Origin: Pseudomonas fluorescens
Lineage (GTDB): Bacteria > Pseudomonadota > Gammaproteobacteria > Pseudomonadales > Pseudomonadaceae
Direction of reading: 5' to 3'
Assembly: GCF_902497745.1 (NCBI RefSeq)
Contig: NZ_CABVHJ010000004.1
Span: forward strand, 2,208 to 66,207
Length of the DNA: 64,000 bases
Shown piece by piece: positions 32,301 through 37,178 of the stretch. The translations under genes and the position numbers were made by a program. The notes beneath the pieces were generated by a model. That model did no database searches. It saw only the letters and a program-made list of their open reading frames with translations, and was not told where the DNA came from. Each line of letters begins with the position of its first letter. The first letter of the stretch is position 1.

Positions 32301-35300
32301 TGGTCACTTCGACTTTGCCGGCGTCTTTATAGACGTCATCGGCGGGTGCAGCGACGGTCACGGTGCCGGTGGTTTTACCGGCTTCAATGGTGATCACCGA
32401 ACCGTTCGACAGGGTCACGGTAACAGGCGAGCCTGCGGCGTTGGTCAGGGTTGCGGTGTAAGTGATCTGGCCGCCTTCGGCCACTGTGCCGGTGGCGCTG
32501 AGGGACAGATCGGTGGTGTCGGTGGTATCGGTGACGGTGGTGCTGACCGGAGTTTTGTCAGCCACCAGATTTTCATAGTTGCCGCCGGTAACGTCAGTGA
32601 TCGACGTGGTCAGCGGCGCATGGCCGGTCAACGAATCGTTCGGTGCAGTGACGGTTATGGTGCCTGTAGTCTGGCCGACCGCGATGGTGATGGTTTGGCC
32701 GTTGGCCAAAGTCACCACCACTGGCGAACCGGTGACTGGCGCGCCAATGGTCGCGGTATAGGTGACGGTGCCGCCTTCAGCCACGGTGGTGTCAGCAGTC
32801 AGTTTGACGGTCGACGTGTCGATGGTGTCGGTCACTTCGGTGACGGCTGGAACGGTGCTCGGCACCAGGTTCTCGAAGTTACCGCCGGTGGCGTTGTTGA
32901 TGGTCACTTCGACTTTGCCGGCGTCTTTATAGACGTCATCGGCAGGCGCCGGAACAGTCACGGTGCCTGTAGTTTTACCCGCTTCAATGGTGATCACCGA
33001 GCCGTTGCTCAGGGTCACAGTGACGGGCGAACCTGCTGCGTTGGTCAGGGTGGCGGTGTAAACAATCGAGCCGCCCTCAGCCACAGAACCGGTGGCGCTG
33101 AGCGACAGGTTGGTGGTGTCGGCGACGTCTGTGACGTTGGTAGAAACCGGGGTTTTGTCGGCGACCAGATTTTCGTAATTGCCACCGCTGACATTGGTGA
33201 TCGAGTTGCTCAGCGGCGCGTTGCCGGCCAGCGCGTCGTTCGGCGCGGTGGTGGTGACGGTGCCAGTGGTTTGGCCGACGGCGATGGTGATGTTTTGGCC
33301 GTTAGCCAAAGTCACGACAACCGGTGAACCGGTGACTGGCGCACCGACGGTGGCGGTGTAAGTAACGGTGCCACCTTCAGCCACCGAGGTGTCGGCCGTC
33401 AGCTTCACGGTCGAGGTGTCGATGGTGTCGGTCACTTCGGTCACGGCCGGGACAGTGCTCGGCACCAGGTTCTCGAAGTTGCCGCCAGTCGCATCCTTGA
33501 TGGTGACTTCGACTTTGCCGGCGTCTTTATAGACATCATCCGCAGGCGCCGGAACGGTCACGGTGCCAGTGGTTTTGCCCGCCTCGATGGTGATCACCGA
33601 GCCGTTGCTCAGGGTCACGGTGACTGGTGTGCCGGCAGGATTGGTCAGGGTCGCGGTGTAAACGATCGAGCCGCCTTCAGCAACGGTGCCGGTCGCTGAC
33701 AACGACAGATTGGTGGTGTCGATCGAGTCGGTAATGGTGGTGGTCGCTGGCGTGGTGTTCGGCACCAGGTTTTCGAAGTTGCCACCGGTCGCGCCGGTGA
33801 TGGTGGTGCTGACGGTGCTGCCATTGTTGTAAACGTCGTTGGCCGCGGTCGGCACGTTGACAGAGCCAGTGGTTTTGCCGGCTTCAATGGTGATGGTCGA
33901 GCCGTTCGACAGGGTGATCGTCACCGGAGTTTGCGCGGCGTTGGTCAGCGTCGCGGTGTAGGTGATCTGGCCACCTTCGACGACTGTACCGGTGGCGGTG
34001 AGGCTCACGCTGGTGGTGTCGATCGAATCGGTAACCGTGGTGGTGGCTGGCGTGGTGTTTGGCACCAGGCTTTCAAAGTTGCCGCCGGAAGCGCCGGTAA
34101 TGGTGGTGCTGACGGTGCCGCCATTGTTGTAGACGTCATTGGCCGCGGTCGGCACGTTGACGGTGCCGGTGGTCTGGCCGGCTTCAATGGTAATGGTCGA
34201 ACCGTTCGACAGGGTGACGGTCACCGGGGTTTGCGCCGGGTTGGTCAGGGTCGCGGTGTAGGTGATCTGGCCACCTTCAACCACTGTGCCGGTGGCAGTC
34301 AGGGTCAGGTTGGTGGTGTCGATCGAGTCGGTGATGGTGGTCACCGCTGGCGTCGGGTTTGGCACCAGGTTTTCGAAGTTGCCGCCGCTGGCCCCGGTGA
34401 TTGTGGTGGTGACGGTGCTGCCGTTGTTATAGACGTCGTTGGCCGGGGTCGGCACGTTGACCGTGCCGGTGGTCTGGCCGGCGCCGATGGTGATGGTCGA
34501 GCCGTTCGACAGGGTGACGGTCACCGGGGTTTGTGCCGGATTGGTCAGGGTCGCGGTGTAGATGATCTGCCCGCCTTCGGTGACACTCGGCCCGGCCGTC
34601 AGGGTGACGGTGGTGGTGTCGATGGTGTCAGTGACCTGGGTCGTGGCCGGGTTGGTCGGCGTCGTCACGGTGATGCCGTTGCCGCCGGTGGTGCCGGTGA
34701 CGTTCACGTCGATCTGGCTCGGGTCGTTATAAACGGTGTCGTTCGGCGCCAGCGGCACGTTGACAGTGCCGGTGGTTGCACCTGCCGGAATCACAATCAC
34801 CGAACCGTTGGACAGGGTGATGGTCAGGTCGGTCAGCGGCGCCTGGGTCAGGGTCGCGGTGTACACCAGCACGCCGCCGGCTTCGGTGATGGTCGGCGTG
34901 GCGCTGAGGCTCAGGGTCGAATCACGCAGAGCATTGGTGGTGGTATCGGTGGTCTGGCCGCCGGTGATGTTCTGCGCGGCTTGACCGCCAGCGTTGATGC
35001 CTGCGGTCGGGAAACCAATGGTCGGGTCAACGCGGCCAGCGGTGGCGTCGAGCATTACGAAGCTGTGGCCGCCACCAGCAGCACCGCCCGTGCCTGCGGC
35101 GCTCGGGCCGGCAGCGGTGGCGTCAAGCGCGGTGGTCGGGTCGACACCGGCGGCGATGGCTTGCTGCAGTTCTGCTACCGACGGCGCAGCCTGCGCGGTG
35201 GCTTCGGCCAGGTCGGTGCTGGAGTCGGGCGCGTTGGCGCTCCACTGAGTCTCCCGGCCCAGATCGAGGGTGCGGCCATCTGCCAATTCAAGCGACACGG

Positions 35301-35436
35301 CGCCGGAGAGGCCGGTGTCGATCTGGTCGCCGACAAACAGACGATCGCCTTCAACGAGTACGCGACGCACGCCCTCTGGGGACACCACGAATACCTGACC
35401 GACAATGCTTTTGACGATGGCAACAACACTGCTCAT
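17398..35436 (-). CDS. lapA: LapA giant cell-surface adhesin (RTX, type I secreted)
   Basis: A 6012-residue adhesin that anchors cells irreversibly to surfaces. Residues 1-110 are the retention module, which folds in the periplasm and plugs the LapE pore; it ends in the LapG site T107-A108-A109-G110. From about 175 to 4770 run about 45 Ig-like domains of exactly 100 residues, in two alternating types (VTLSNG..ITIEAGKTTG..DDVYKDAG, and PVVVTLANGQ..APNDALTGHAPL). Then come a Calx-beta-like domain (about 4770-4880), cadherin-like segments, a PA14-like domain (about 5190-5310), a von Willebrand A domain (about 5500-5730) with MIDAS DSSGS, RTX nonapeptides GGxGxD (about 5780-5915) and a type I secretion C-terminus. 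GGAGAG precedes the ATG. The secretion genes are divergent. P. fluorescens Pf0-1 LapA is somewhat shorter, as expected of repeat-number variation. Confidence 0.96.
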   Translation of the reverse strand: MSSVVAIVKSIVGQVFVVSPEGVRRVLVEGDRLFVGDQIDTGLSGAVSLELADGRTLDLGRETQWSANAPDSSTDLAEATAQAAPSVAELQQAIAAGVDPTTALDATAAGPSAAGTGGAAGGGHSFVMLDATAGRVDPTIGFPTAGINAGGQAAQNITGGQTTDTTTNALRDSTLSLSATPTITEAGGVLVYTATLTQAPLTDLTITLSNGSVIVIPAGATTGTVNVPLAPNDTVYNDPSQIDVNVTGTTGGNGITVTTPTNPATTQVTDTIDTTTVTLTAGPSVTEGGQIIYTATLTNPAQTPVTVTLSNGSTITIGAGQTTGTVNVPTPANDVYNNGSTVTTTITGASGGNFENLVPNPTPAVTTITDSIDTTNLTLTATGTVVEGGQITYTATLTNPAQTPVTVTLSNGSTITIEAGQTTGTVNVPTAANDVYNNGGTVSTTITGASGGNFESLVPNTTPATTTVTDSIDTTSVSLTATGTVVEGGQITYTATLTNAAQTPVTITLSNGSTITIEAGKTTGSVNVPTAANDVYNNGSTVSTTITGATGGNFENLVPNTTPATTTITDSIDTTNLSLSATGTVAEGGSIVYTATLTNPAGTPVTVTLSNGSVITIEAGKTTGTVTVPAPADDVYKDAGKVEVTIKDATGGNFENLVPSTVPAVTEVTDTIDTSTVKLTADTSVAEGGTVTYTATVGAPVTGSPVVVTLANGQNITIAVGQTTGTVTTTAPNDALAGNAPLSNSITNVSGGNYENLVADKTPVSTNVTDVADTTNLSLSATGSVAEGGSIVYTATLTNAAGSPVTVTLSNGSVITIEAGKTTGTVTVPAPADDVYKDAGKVEVTINNATGGNFENLVPSTVPAVTEVTDTIDTSTVKLTADTTVAEGGTVTYTATIGAPVTGSPVVVTLANGQTITIAVGQTTGTITVTAPNDSLTGHAPLTTSITDVTGGNYENLVADKTPVSTTVTDTTDTTDLSLSATGTVAEGGQITYTATLTNAAGSPVTVTLSNGSVITIEAGKTTGTVTVAAPADDVYKDAGKVEVTINNATGGNFENLVPSTVPAVTEVTDTIDTSTVKLTADTTVAEGGTVTYTATIGAPVTGSPVVVTLANGQTITIAVGQTTGTITVTAPNDSLTGHAPLTTSITDVTGGNYENLVADKTPVSTTVTDTTDTTDLSLSATGTVAEGGQITYTATLTNAAGSPVTVTLSNGSVITIEAGKTTGTVTVAAPADDVYKDAGKVEVTIKDATGGNFENLVPSTVPAVTDVTDTIDTSTVKLTATETAAEGGTVTYTATVGAPVTGSPVVVTLANGQNITIEVGKTTGTVTTTAPNDALNGHAPLTNSITNVTGGNYENLVADKTPVSTTVTDTTDTTSLTLSATGTVAEGGSIVYTATLTNPAGTPVTVNLSNGSVITIEAGKTTGTVTVAAPADDVYKDAGKVEVTIKDATGGNFENLVPSTVPAVTDVTDTIDTSTVKLTATETAAEGGTVTYTATVGAPVTGSPVVVTLANGQNITIEVGKTTGTVTTTAPNDVMAGHAPLTNSITNVSGGNYENLVADKTPVSTTVTDTVDTTTVSLTATGNVNEGGSIVYTATLTNPAGTPVTVTLSNGSTITIDAGKTTGTVTVPAPADDVYKDAGKLEVTIKETSGGNFENLVANPTPAVTNVADTINTTHLTLSAENYVLEGTSITYTATLTNAAQTPVTVNLSNGQTITIEAGKTSGSVTIAAPSDDVYKDVSKLTVTMTDATGGNFEKLDVSKTPVSTTVNDTVDKTTLTLSASDTVSEGGQITYTATLSNPAGTAMTVTLANGAVINIAAGATSGSVNFAAPANTPYIDGGKVQTAIASHSGGNFEQVDADRSAVVTTVTDTVDTTNISLSATASVAEGGSIVYTASLTNPAGTAMTVTLSNGAVINIAKGATTGTATVAAPADDVYKDAGKVDASITKTTGGNFENLVVDKTPAVTDVTDTIDNSTVSLTATASTVEGGVVVYTASVTAPVTGAPVVVTLSNGQTITIPVGASSGSVNFTAPNDALAGGNTLSVKIDGASGGNYENLVADKTPAVTSVTDTVDTTNLSLSATGTVAEGGSIVYTATLTNPAGTPVTVTLSNGSVITIDAGKTTGTVTVAAPADDVYKDAGKVEVTIKDATGGNFENLVPSTTPAVTDVTDTIDTSTVKLTADTTVAEGGTVTYTATVGAPVTGSPVVVTLANGQSITIEVGKTTGSVTTIAPNDALNGQASLGNSITNVSGGNYENLVADKTPVSTTVTDTVDTTDLSLSATNSVAEGGSIIYTATLTNPAGTPVTVTLSNGSVITIDAGKTTGTVTVAAPADDVYKDAGKVEVTIKDATGGNFENLVPSTVPAVTEVTDTIDTSTVKLTATGSAAEGGTVTYTATVGAPVTGSPVVVTLANGQNITIEVGKTTGTVTTTAPNDALTGHTPLTNAITDVSGGNYENLVADKTPVSTTVTDTVDTTNLSLSATGTVAEGGSIVYTATLSNPAGTPVTVTLSNGSVITIEAGKTTGTVTVPAPADDVYKDAGKVEVTIKDATGGNFENLVPSTTPAVTDVTDTIDTSTVKLTATESAAEGGTVTYTATVGAPVTGSPVVVTLANGQNITIEVGKTTGTVTTTAPNDALTGHAPLTNSITGVTGGNYENLVADKTPVSTNVTDTVDTTNLSLSATGSVNEGGQITYTATLTNAAGSPVTVTLSNGSVITIDAGKTTGTVTVDAPKDDVYKDAGTVEATIKGATGGDFENLVTSTAPAVTTVNDTIDTSTVSLTATANVAEGETVVYTATVTAPVTGSPVVVNLSNGQTITIAVGETSGTVNFVAPNSPLAGGSSLSVTIDGATGGNYEKLAVDGKSADTAVSDTTDTTNLNLTATDSVAEGGSIVYTATLTNPAGTPVTVTLSNGSVITIEAGKTTGTVTVAAPADDVYKDAGKVEVTIKDATGGNFENLVPSTVPAVTNVTDTIDTTTVKLTATESAAEGGSVTYTATVGAPVTGSPVVVTLANGQTITIGVGQTTGTATTTAPNDALTGHAPITNAITEVSGGNFENLVADKTPVSTNVTDTVDTTDLSLTATGTVAEGGSIVYTATLTNAAGSPVTVTLSNGAVITIEAGKTTGTVTVPAPADDVYKDAGKVEATISTATGGNFENLVPSTVPAVTEVTDTIDTSTVKLTATETAAEGGTVTYTATVGAPVTGSPVVVTLANGQNITIEVGKTTGTVTFTAPNDALTGHAPITNAITGVTGGNYENLVADKTPVSTTVTDTVDTTNLSLSATGSVAEGGSIIYTATLTNAAGSPVTVTLSNGAVITIDAGKTTGTVSVPAPADDVYKDAGKVEATISTATGGNFENLVPSTVPAVTEVTDTIDTSTVKLTADTSVAEGGTVTYTATVGAPVTGSPVTVTLANGQNITIEVGKTTGTVTFTAPNDALTGHAPLTNSITNVTGGNYENLVADKTPVSTTVTDTVDTTNLSLSATGTVAEGGSIVYTATLTNAAGSPVTVTLSNGAVITIDAGKTTGTVTVPAPADDVYKDAGKVEATISTATGGNFENLVPSTVPAVTEVTDTIDTSTVKLTADTSVAEGGTVTYTATVGAPVTGSPVVVTLANGQNITIEVGKTTGTVTFTAPNDALTGQAPLTNSITGVTGGNYENLVADKTPVSTTVTDTVDTTNLSLSATGSVAEGGSIIYTATLTNAAGSPVTVTLSNGAVITIEAGKTTGTVTVAAPADDVYKDAGKVEATISTATGGNFENLVPSTVPAVTNVTDTIDTTTVKLTATESAAEGGNVTYTATVGAPVTGSPVVVTLSNGQTITIGVGQTTGTATTTAPNDVLTGHAPLTNSITNVTGGNYENLVADKTPVSTTVTDTVDTTNLSLSATGSVAEGGSIVYTATLTNAAGSPVTVTLSNGAVITIDAGKTTGTVTVPAPADDVYKDAGTVQATISTATGGNFENLVPSTTPAITSVTDTIDTTTVKLTATESAAEGGNVVYTATVGAPVTGSPVVVTLANGQTITIGVGQTTGTATTAAPNDALTGHAPLTNSITNVTGGNYENLVADKTAVSTNVTDTVDTTNLSLSATGSVAEGGSIVYTATLTNAAGSPVTVTLSNGAVITIDAGKTTGTVTVPAPADDVYKDAGTVQATISTATGGNFENLVPSTTPAITSVTDTIDTTTVKLTATATAAEGGNVVYTATVGAPVTGSPVVVTLSNGQTITIGVGQTTGTATTTAPNDVLTGHAPLTNAITDVTGGNFENLVADKTPVSTTVTDTVDTTNLSLSASNSVAEGGSIVYTATLTNAAGSPVTVTLSNGAVITIDAGKTTGTVTVPAPADDVYKDAGTVQATISTATGGNFENLVPSTTPAVTSVTDTIDTTTVKLTATTTAAEGGNVVYTATVGAPVTGSPVVVTLANGQTITIGVGQTTGTATTTAPNDALTGHAPLTNSITNVTGGNYENLVADKTPVSTNVTDTVDTTNLSLSATGTVAEGGQITYTATLTNAAGSPVTVTLSNGAVITIDAGKTSGTVTVPAPADDVYKDAGAVQATISNATGGNFENLVPSTTPAVTSVTDTIDTTTVKLTATGTAAEGGNVVYTATVGAPVTGSPVVVTLANGQTITIGVGQTTGTATTTAPNDALTGHAPLTNAITNVSGGNYENLVADKTPVSTTVTDTVDTTNLSLSATGTVAEGGQITYTATLTNAAGSPVTVTLSNGSVITIDAGKTTGTVTVPAPADDVYKDAGSVQATITGTSGGGFENLVTSNTPAVTNVTDTVDTTTVSITGSSSVTEGQTASYTVSLNHPAQTEVTLKIVYSGTAADGSDFTGVYTVKIPAGASSAQFNVATIDDKITEGTENFVVKIDSATGGNFENLAVSSTNGSVSTSIIDNDAPPVLDLDANNSSGATGADYKVTFTENTPGAGVSIADTDISITDPDSTMLTGATVVLTNRQDGDALNLGNSVNGITINANSTNGTVTLTLSGNATLADYMQAIKNISFTNGSENPSTVPRIITVTVTDGGNYSNTATTTVNVVAVNDAPVAAPSNVTGTEDTPLVLGWSTFGVTDVDSPASSLGIKITQLPGEGKLQYLDGSTWKDVANNQTFSKADIDAGKLRFLPDANESGVNGYGGSGLGNNQADYAQIKFQPTDGQLLGNTGTVKIDITPVADAPTVSVADNSVKSTGLIKEVWTGLSGLGTNGNGADSTTLKNVIDGAGKPNSSGSVTNVQSDGSVAAGTASKTSGLIYLEAGKTYTFSGIADDSLLITIGGKSVASGTWGAGGAINGSFTPTTSGYYTLDIYHHNQSGPGSYDVNLSVNGSTPIDLSSAGVPIYTGVQDLINSGVTVSDLHGTNGEGYYDGYKLNTGAEGTTVKLSAITTALTDTDGSETLSVKISGAPVGSVLSDGAGHTFTVTASSGDANVTGWNLGSLTVTPPPYYNGQFNLTVTSTSTEMVGGSASSTATIPVTVVPAVYNAIVATSADDTVTGTDGNDIMVADIGGLTVVPGTNYNIAFMVDSSGSMSSSSLNAAKDSLTSVFNSLKQSLGGSNSGTVNIFLVDFDTQVNKSVSVNLNDPNALTQLKAVLDSMASGGGTNYEDVFKTTANWFQSADAVANTGAKNLTYFITDGQPTYYQSGEQTNPTLYGNVKLDDVVKTSNYKPGDTFSTYIDNTHALTINSAGTVTLQTYNSWWGWSSSNLGTIHAQGDGTYELSNLAGTGNSTNSSTTSNSTSGFALLSGLSNVEAIGLNNDVSLNDLKPYDSDKTPQTNIDPKDLANSIIGHTEATMPGNDTVSGGDGNDILFGDLVSFNGIAGEGYQAMQAFVAKETGVDVSKVTTSNVHQYITEHYQAFDVSGAHDGNDTLLGGAGNDILFGSGGNDWLDGGKGNDILLGGTGNDTLIGGQGNDILIGGSGADTFVWKAGDTGNDVIKDFKASEGDRIDLRDLLQGETGSTIDNFLKITTVDGTSSLQVSSAGKFNSGDAAAATPDVTIKLEGNNWSSANIHNLIAGSDPTIKVDHNNS
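21130..34600 (-). repeat. Tandem 300/600-bp repeat block encoding the LapA Ig-like domains
   Basis: Each Ig-like domain takes exactly 300 bp and the two domain types alternate, so the DNA repeats with a 600-bp superperiod that keeps frame and register over about 13.5 kb. Copies differ by scattered substitutions, except for stretches of exact identity. Because the period is a multiple of three, chance open frames on the other strand also extend for kilobases. Confidence 0.95.
31706..32943 (-). repeat. Perfect 638-bp direct duplication inside lapA
   Basis: Bases 31706-32343 are identical to 32306-32943 at an offset of exactly 600. The match ends at a single-base difference on each side (31705 against 32305, 32344 against 32944). 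This is the longest exact repeat I noticed in the block and marks a recent gain of one two-domain unit. Confidence 0.9.
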
Positions 35437-35794
35437 TGAAGACTCTCCGGGGTGTCACGTTCAGTTGACTTCCATGGACCTGAGGGCATGGGCGCCGATT
35501 CAGTCTGGACGTACTTTAAAAATTTGCGAATCAAGTTTGACGCGTCTAATCGTCAATAATTTGGCTAGATTCTTTCGCTATTAACTTTATGCCAAACTAT
35601 TGACCTTCTGGGTGCCATCCTAAACAATCGCCCCACTAATGTCACATTGATATTTCCGCGGCGACCTGTCCTTCAGCGTGTGATCCAGTTCCTGTTTTGA
35701 ACTTTCCGACATACGGTCAATCTGGTTGCCATCATCCGACGCAGCGCCACGTTTTGCTGTGATTCAAGACAAGAAGTTCTGGGAAATTCCTACC
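35437..35794. promoter_or_regulatory. Divergent lapA / lapE intergenic region
   Basis: These 358 bases hold the promoters of lapA (leftward) and lapEBC (rightward). The part 35510-35640 is AT-rich. A candidate sigma-70 promoter for lapE is TTGACC (35600-35605), a 17-base spacer, AACAAT (35623-35628). Regulators such as FleQ act at lapA promoters in related species, but I could not define a site here. Confidence 0.4.
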
Positions 35795-37144
35795 ATGCGT
35801 TCGCCCCTGCTTTTCGCTGTACCCTTCGCTCTCGCCGCCTCATTTGTACAAGCACAATCCTTACCAGAAGCCATGCAGCAGGCATTGGATGTCCATCCGG
35901 AAATCCAGGCAGGGGTCAACAGTCGATTGGCTGCGGATTATCAATTAAGAGCGGCAAAAGGTGGATACCTGCCGAAGGTCGATCTGCTCGGCGGTTATGG
36001 TCGTGAAGGCACGGACAGCGTTACCACCCGCGCCAATTCCGGTAACCACTACGAAACCCTGAACCGTAGCGAGTCAAGTTTACGTCTCTCGCAAATGGTC
36101 TTTGACGGTTTTGCGACGTCCAGTGAAGTCGGGCGTCAACAAGCCACCGTTAACTCCCGTGCGTACTCGTTGCTTGGCACTTCCGAGCGCACCGCGCTGA
36201 CCGTCGCCCAGGTCTATCTGGACGTGCTGACCCGTCGCGAATTCGTGCGTCTGGCCGAAGAAAACCTCAAGAGCCACCAGCGCATCTACGACCAGATTCA
36301 GTTGCGCACCCAACGCGGCGTCGGCAGCGGTGCCGACCTTGATCAGGCTGAAGCGCGGATGGCCCAGGCCCGCAACAACCTGATCACCGAGCAGACCAAT
36401 CTGGCCGACTCGGAAACCAACTTCCTCAGCGCCGTCGGCCAGATGCCCGATCAACTCGAGCGGCCAGCGCCGTTCATGGCAATGATGCCGGCCAACCTCA
36501 ATGAAGCGCGCCAGCAGATGCTGGAAAACAGCCCGATCCTGCGTTCGGCCGAATCCGACATCGCCGCTGCCGAGAAGCAGTACGAAACCGCCAAGTCGAC
36601 CTTCTACCCACGTTTCGACGCCGAACTGGGCCGCACTGCCGACAACGATCTCGACGGCCAGAACGGTCACAACAACGAATGGCAAGCCATGCTCCGCATG
36701 CGCTTCAACCTCTATTCCGGTGGCAGCAACAAGGCTGATCTGGAATCCAAGTCGTATCTGTCGAACCAGGCGCTGGACATCCGCAACAACGCCCTGCGCC
36801 AGTTGAACGAAGAACTCGGTCTGGCCTGGAACGCCCTGAACAACGCTAACGCGCAGGTGCCGATTGCGCAGCAATACGTCGATCACAGCACCTCGGTGCG
36901 TACCGCTTACCAGCGTCAGTTCAGCCTTGGCGAACGTACCCTGCTCGATTTGCTCGACAGCGAAAACGAGTTGTTCACCGCTTCGCGGCGTCTGGCGGAA
37001 ATCAAAAACATTCAGTTATTTACTCAGTACCGAATCAAGGCGACCATGGGCGAGTTGCTCAGAAGCCAGGGAGTGGTCGCACCGTTGGCATCCGTTGTGC
37101 AGAACGACGTGAAGCCCAAGGTCCAGCTGCCTGGGATGAATTGA
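35795..37144 (+). CDS. lapE: LapE outer-membrane channel of the LapA secretion system (TolC family)
   Basis: A 449-residue TolC/AggA-type outer-membrane protein. Signal peptide MRSPLLFAVPFALAASFVQAQ, then two outer-membrane efflux repeats rich in long amphipathic helices (SLPEAMQQALDVHPEIQAG..., ...RQFSLGERTLLDLLDSENEL). It forms the exit duct for LapA, and in the Lap model also holds the LapA retention domain at the cell surface. The start is taken at ATG 35795, where the signal peptide begins; the frame is open 23 codons further upstream but without protein-like character. It is followed at 34 bp by lapB, giving the order outer-membrane channel, ABC exporter, adaptor. Confidence 0.93.
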   Translation: MRSPLLFAVPFALAASFVQAQSLPEAMQQALDVHPEIQAGVNSRLAADYQLRAAKGGYLPKVDLLGGYGREGTDSVTTRANSGNHYETLNRSESSLRLSQMVFDGFATSSEVGRQQATVNSRAYSLLGTSERTALTVAQVYLDVLTRREFVRLAEENLKSHQRIYDQIQLRTQRGVGSGADLDQAEARMAQARNNLITEQTNLADSETNFLSAVGQMPDQLERPAPFMAMMPANLNEARQQMLENSPILRSAESDIAAAEKQYETAKSTFYPRFDAELGRTADNDLDGQNGHNNEWQAMLRMRFNLYSGGSNKADLESKSYLSNQALDIRNNALRQLNEELGLAWNALNNANAQVPIAQQYVDHSTSVRTAYQRQFSLGERTLLDLLDSENELFTASRRLAEIKNIQLFTQYRIKATMGELLRSQGVVAPLASVVQNDVKPKVQLPGMN

Positions 37145-37178
37145 GTTATCCCTTTTCAACTGTCAAAGAGTGTCGAGC

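Noticed and set aside
25079..33361. Series of 60-codon plus-strand frames spaced by exact multiples of 600 bp (25079, 30779, 31379, 31979, 32579, 33179)
   Set aside because: Same repeat artefact; each is the same antisense slice of a LapA unit.
21130..34600. Possible CRISPR or satellite array
   Set aside because: The repeats are coding, 300/600 bp long and translate into Ig-like domains; there are no short repeats with unique spacers.
19231..35439. Very long plus-strand open frames opposite lapA (for example 22720-28500 and 29890-33327)
   Set aside because: They are shadows of the in-frame 600-bp repeat: when the period is a multiple of three, any stop-free unit stays open. Their products are low-complexity G/R/H/D/V repeats with no ribosome sites.
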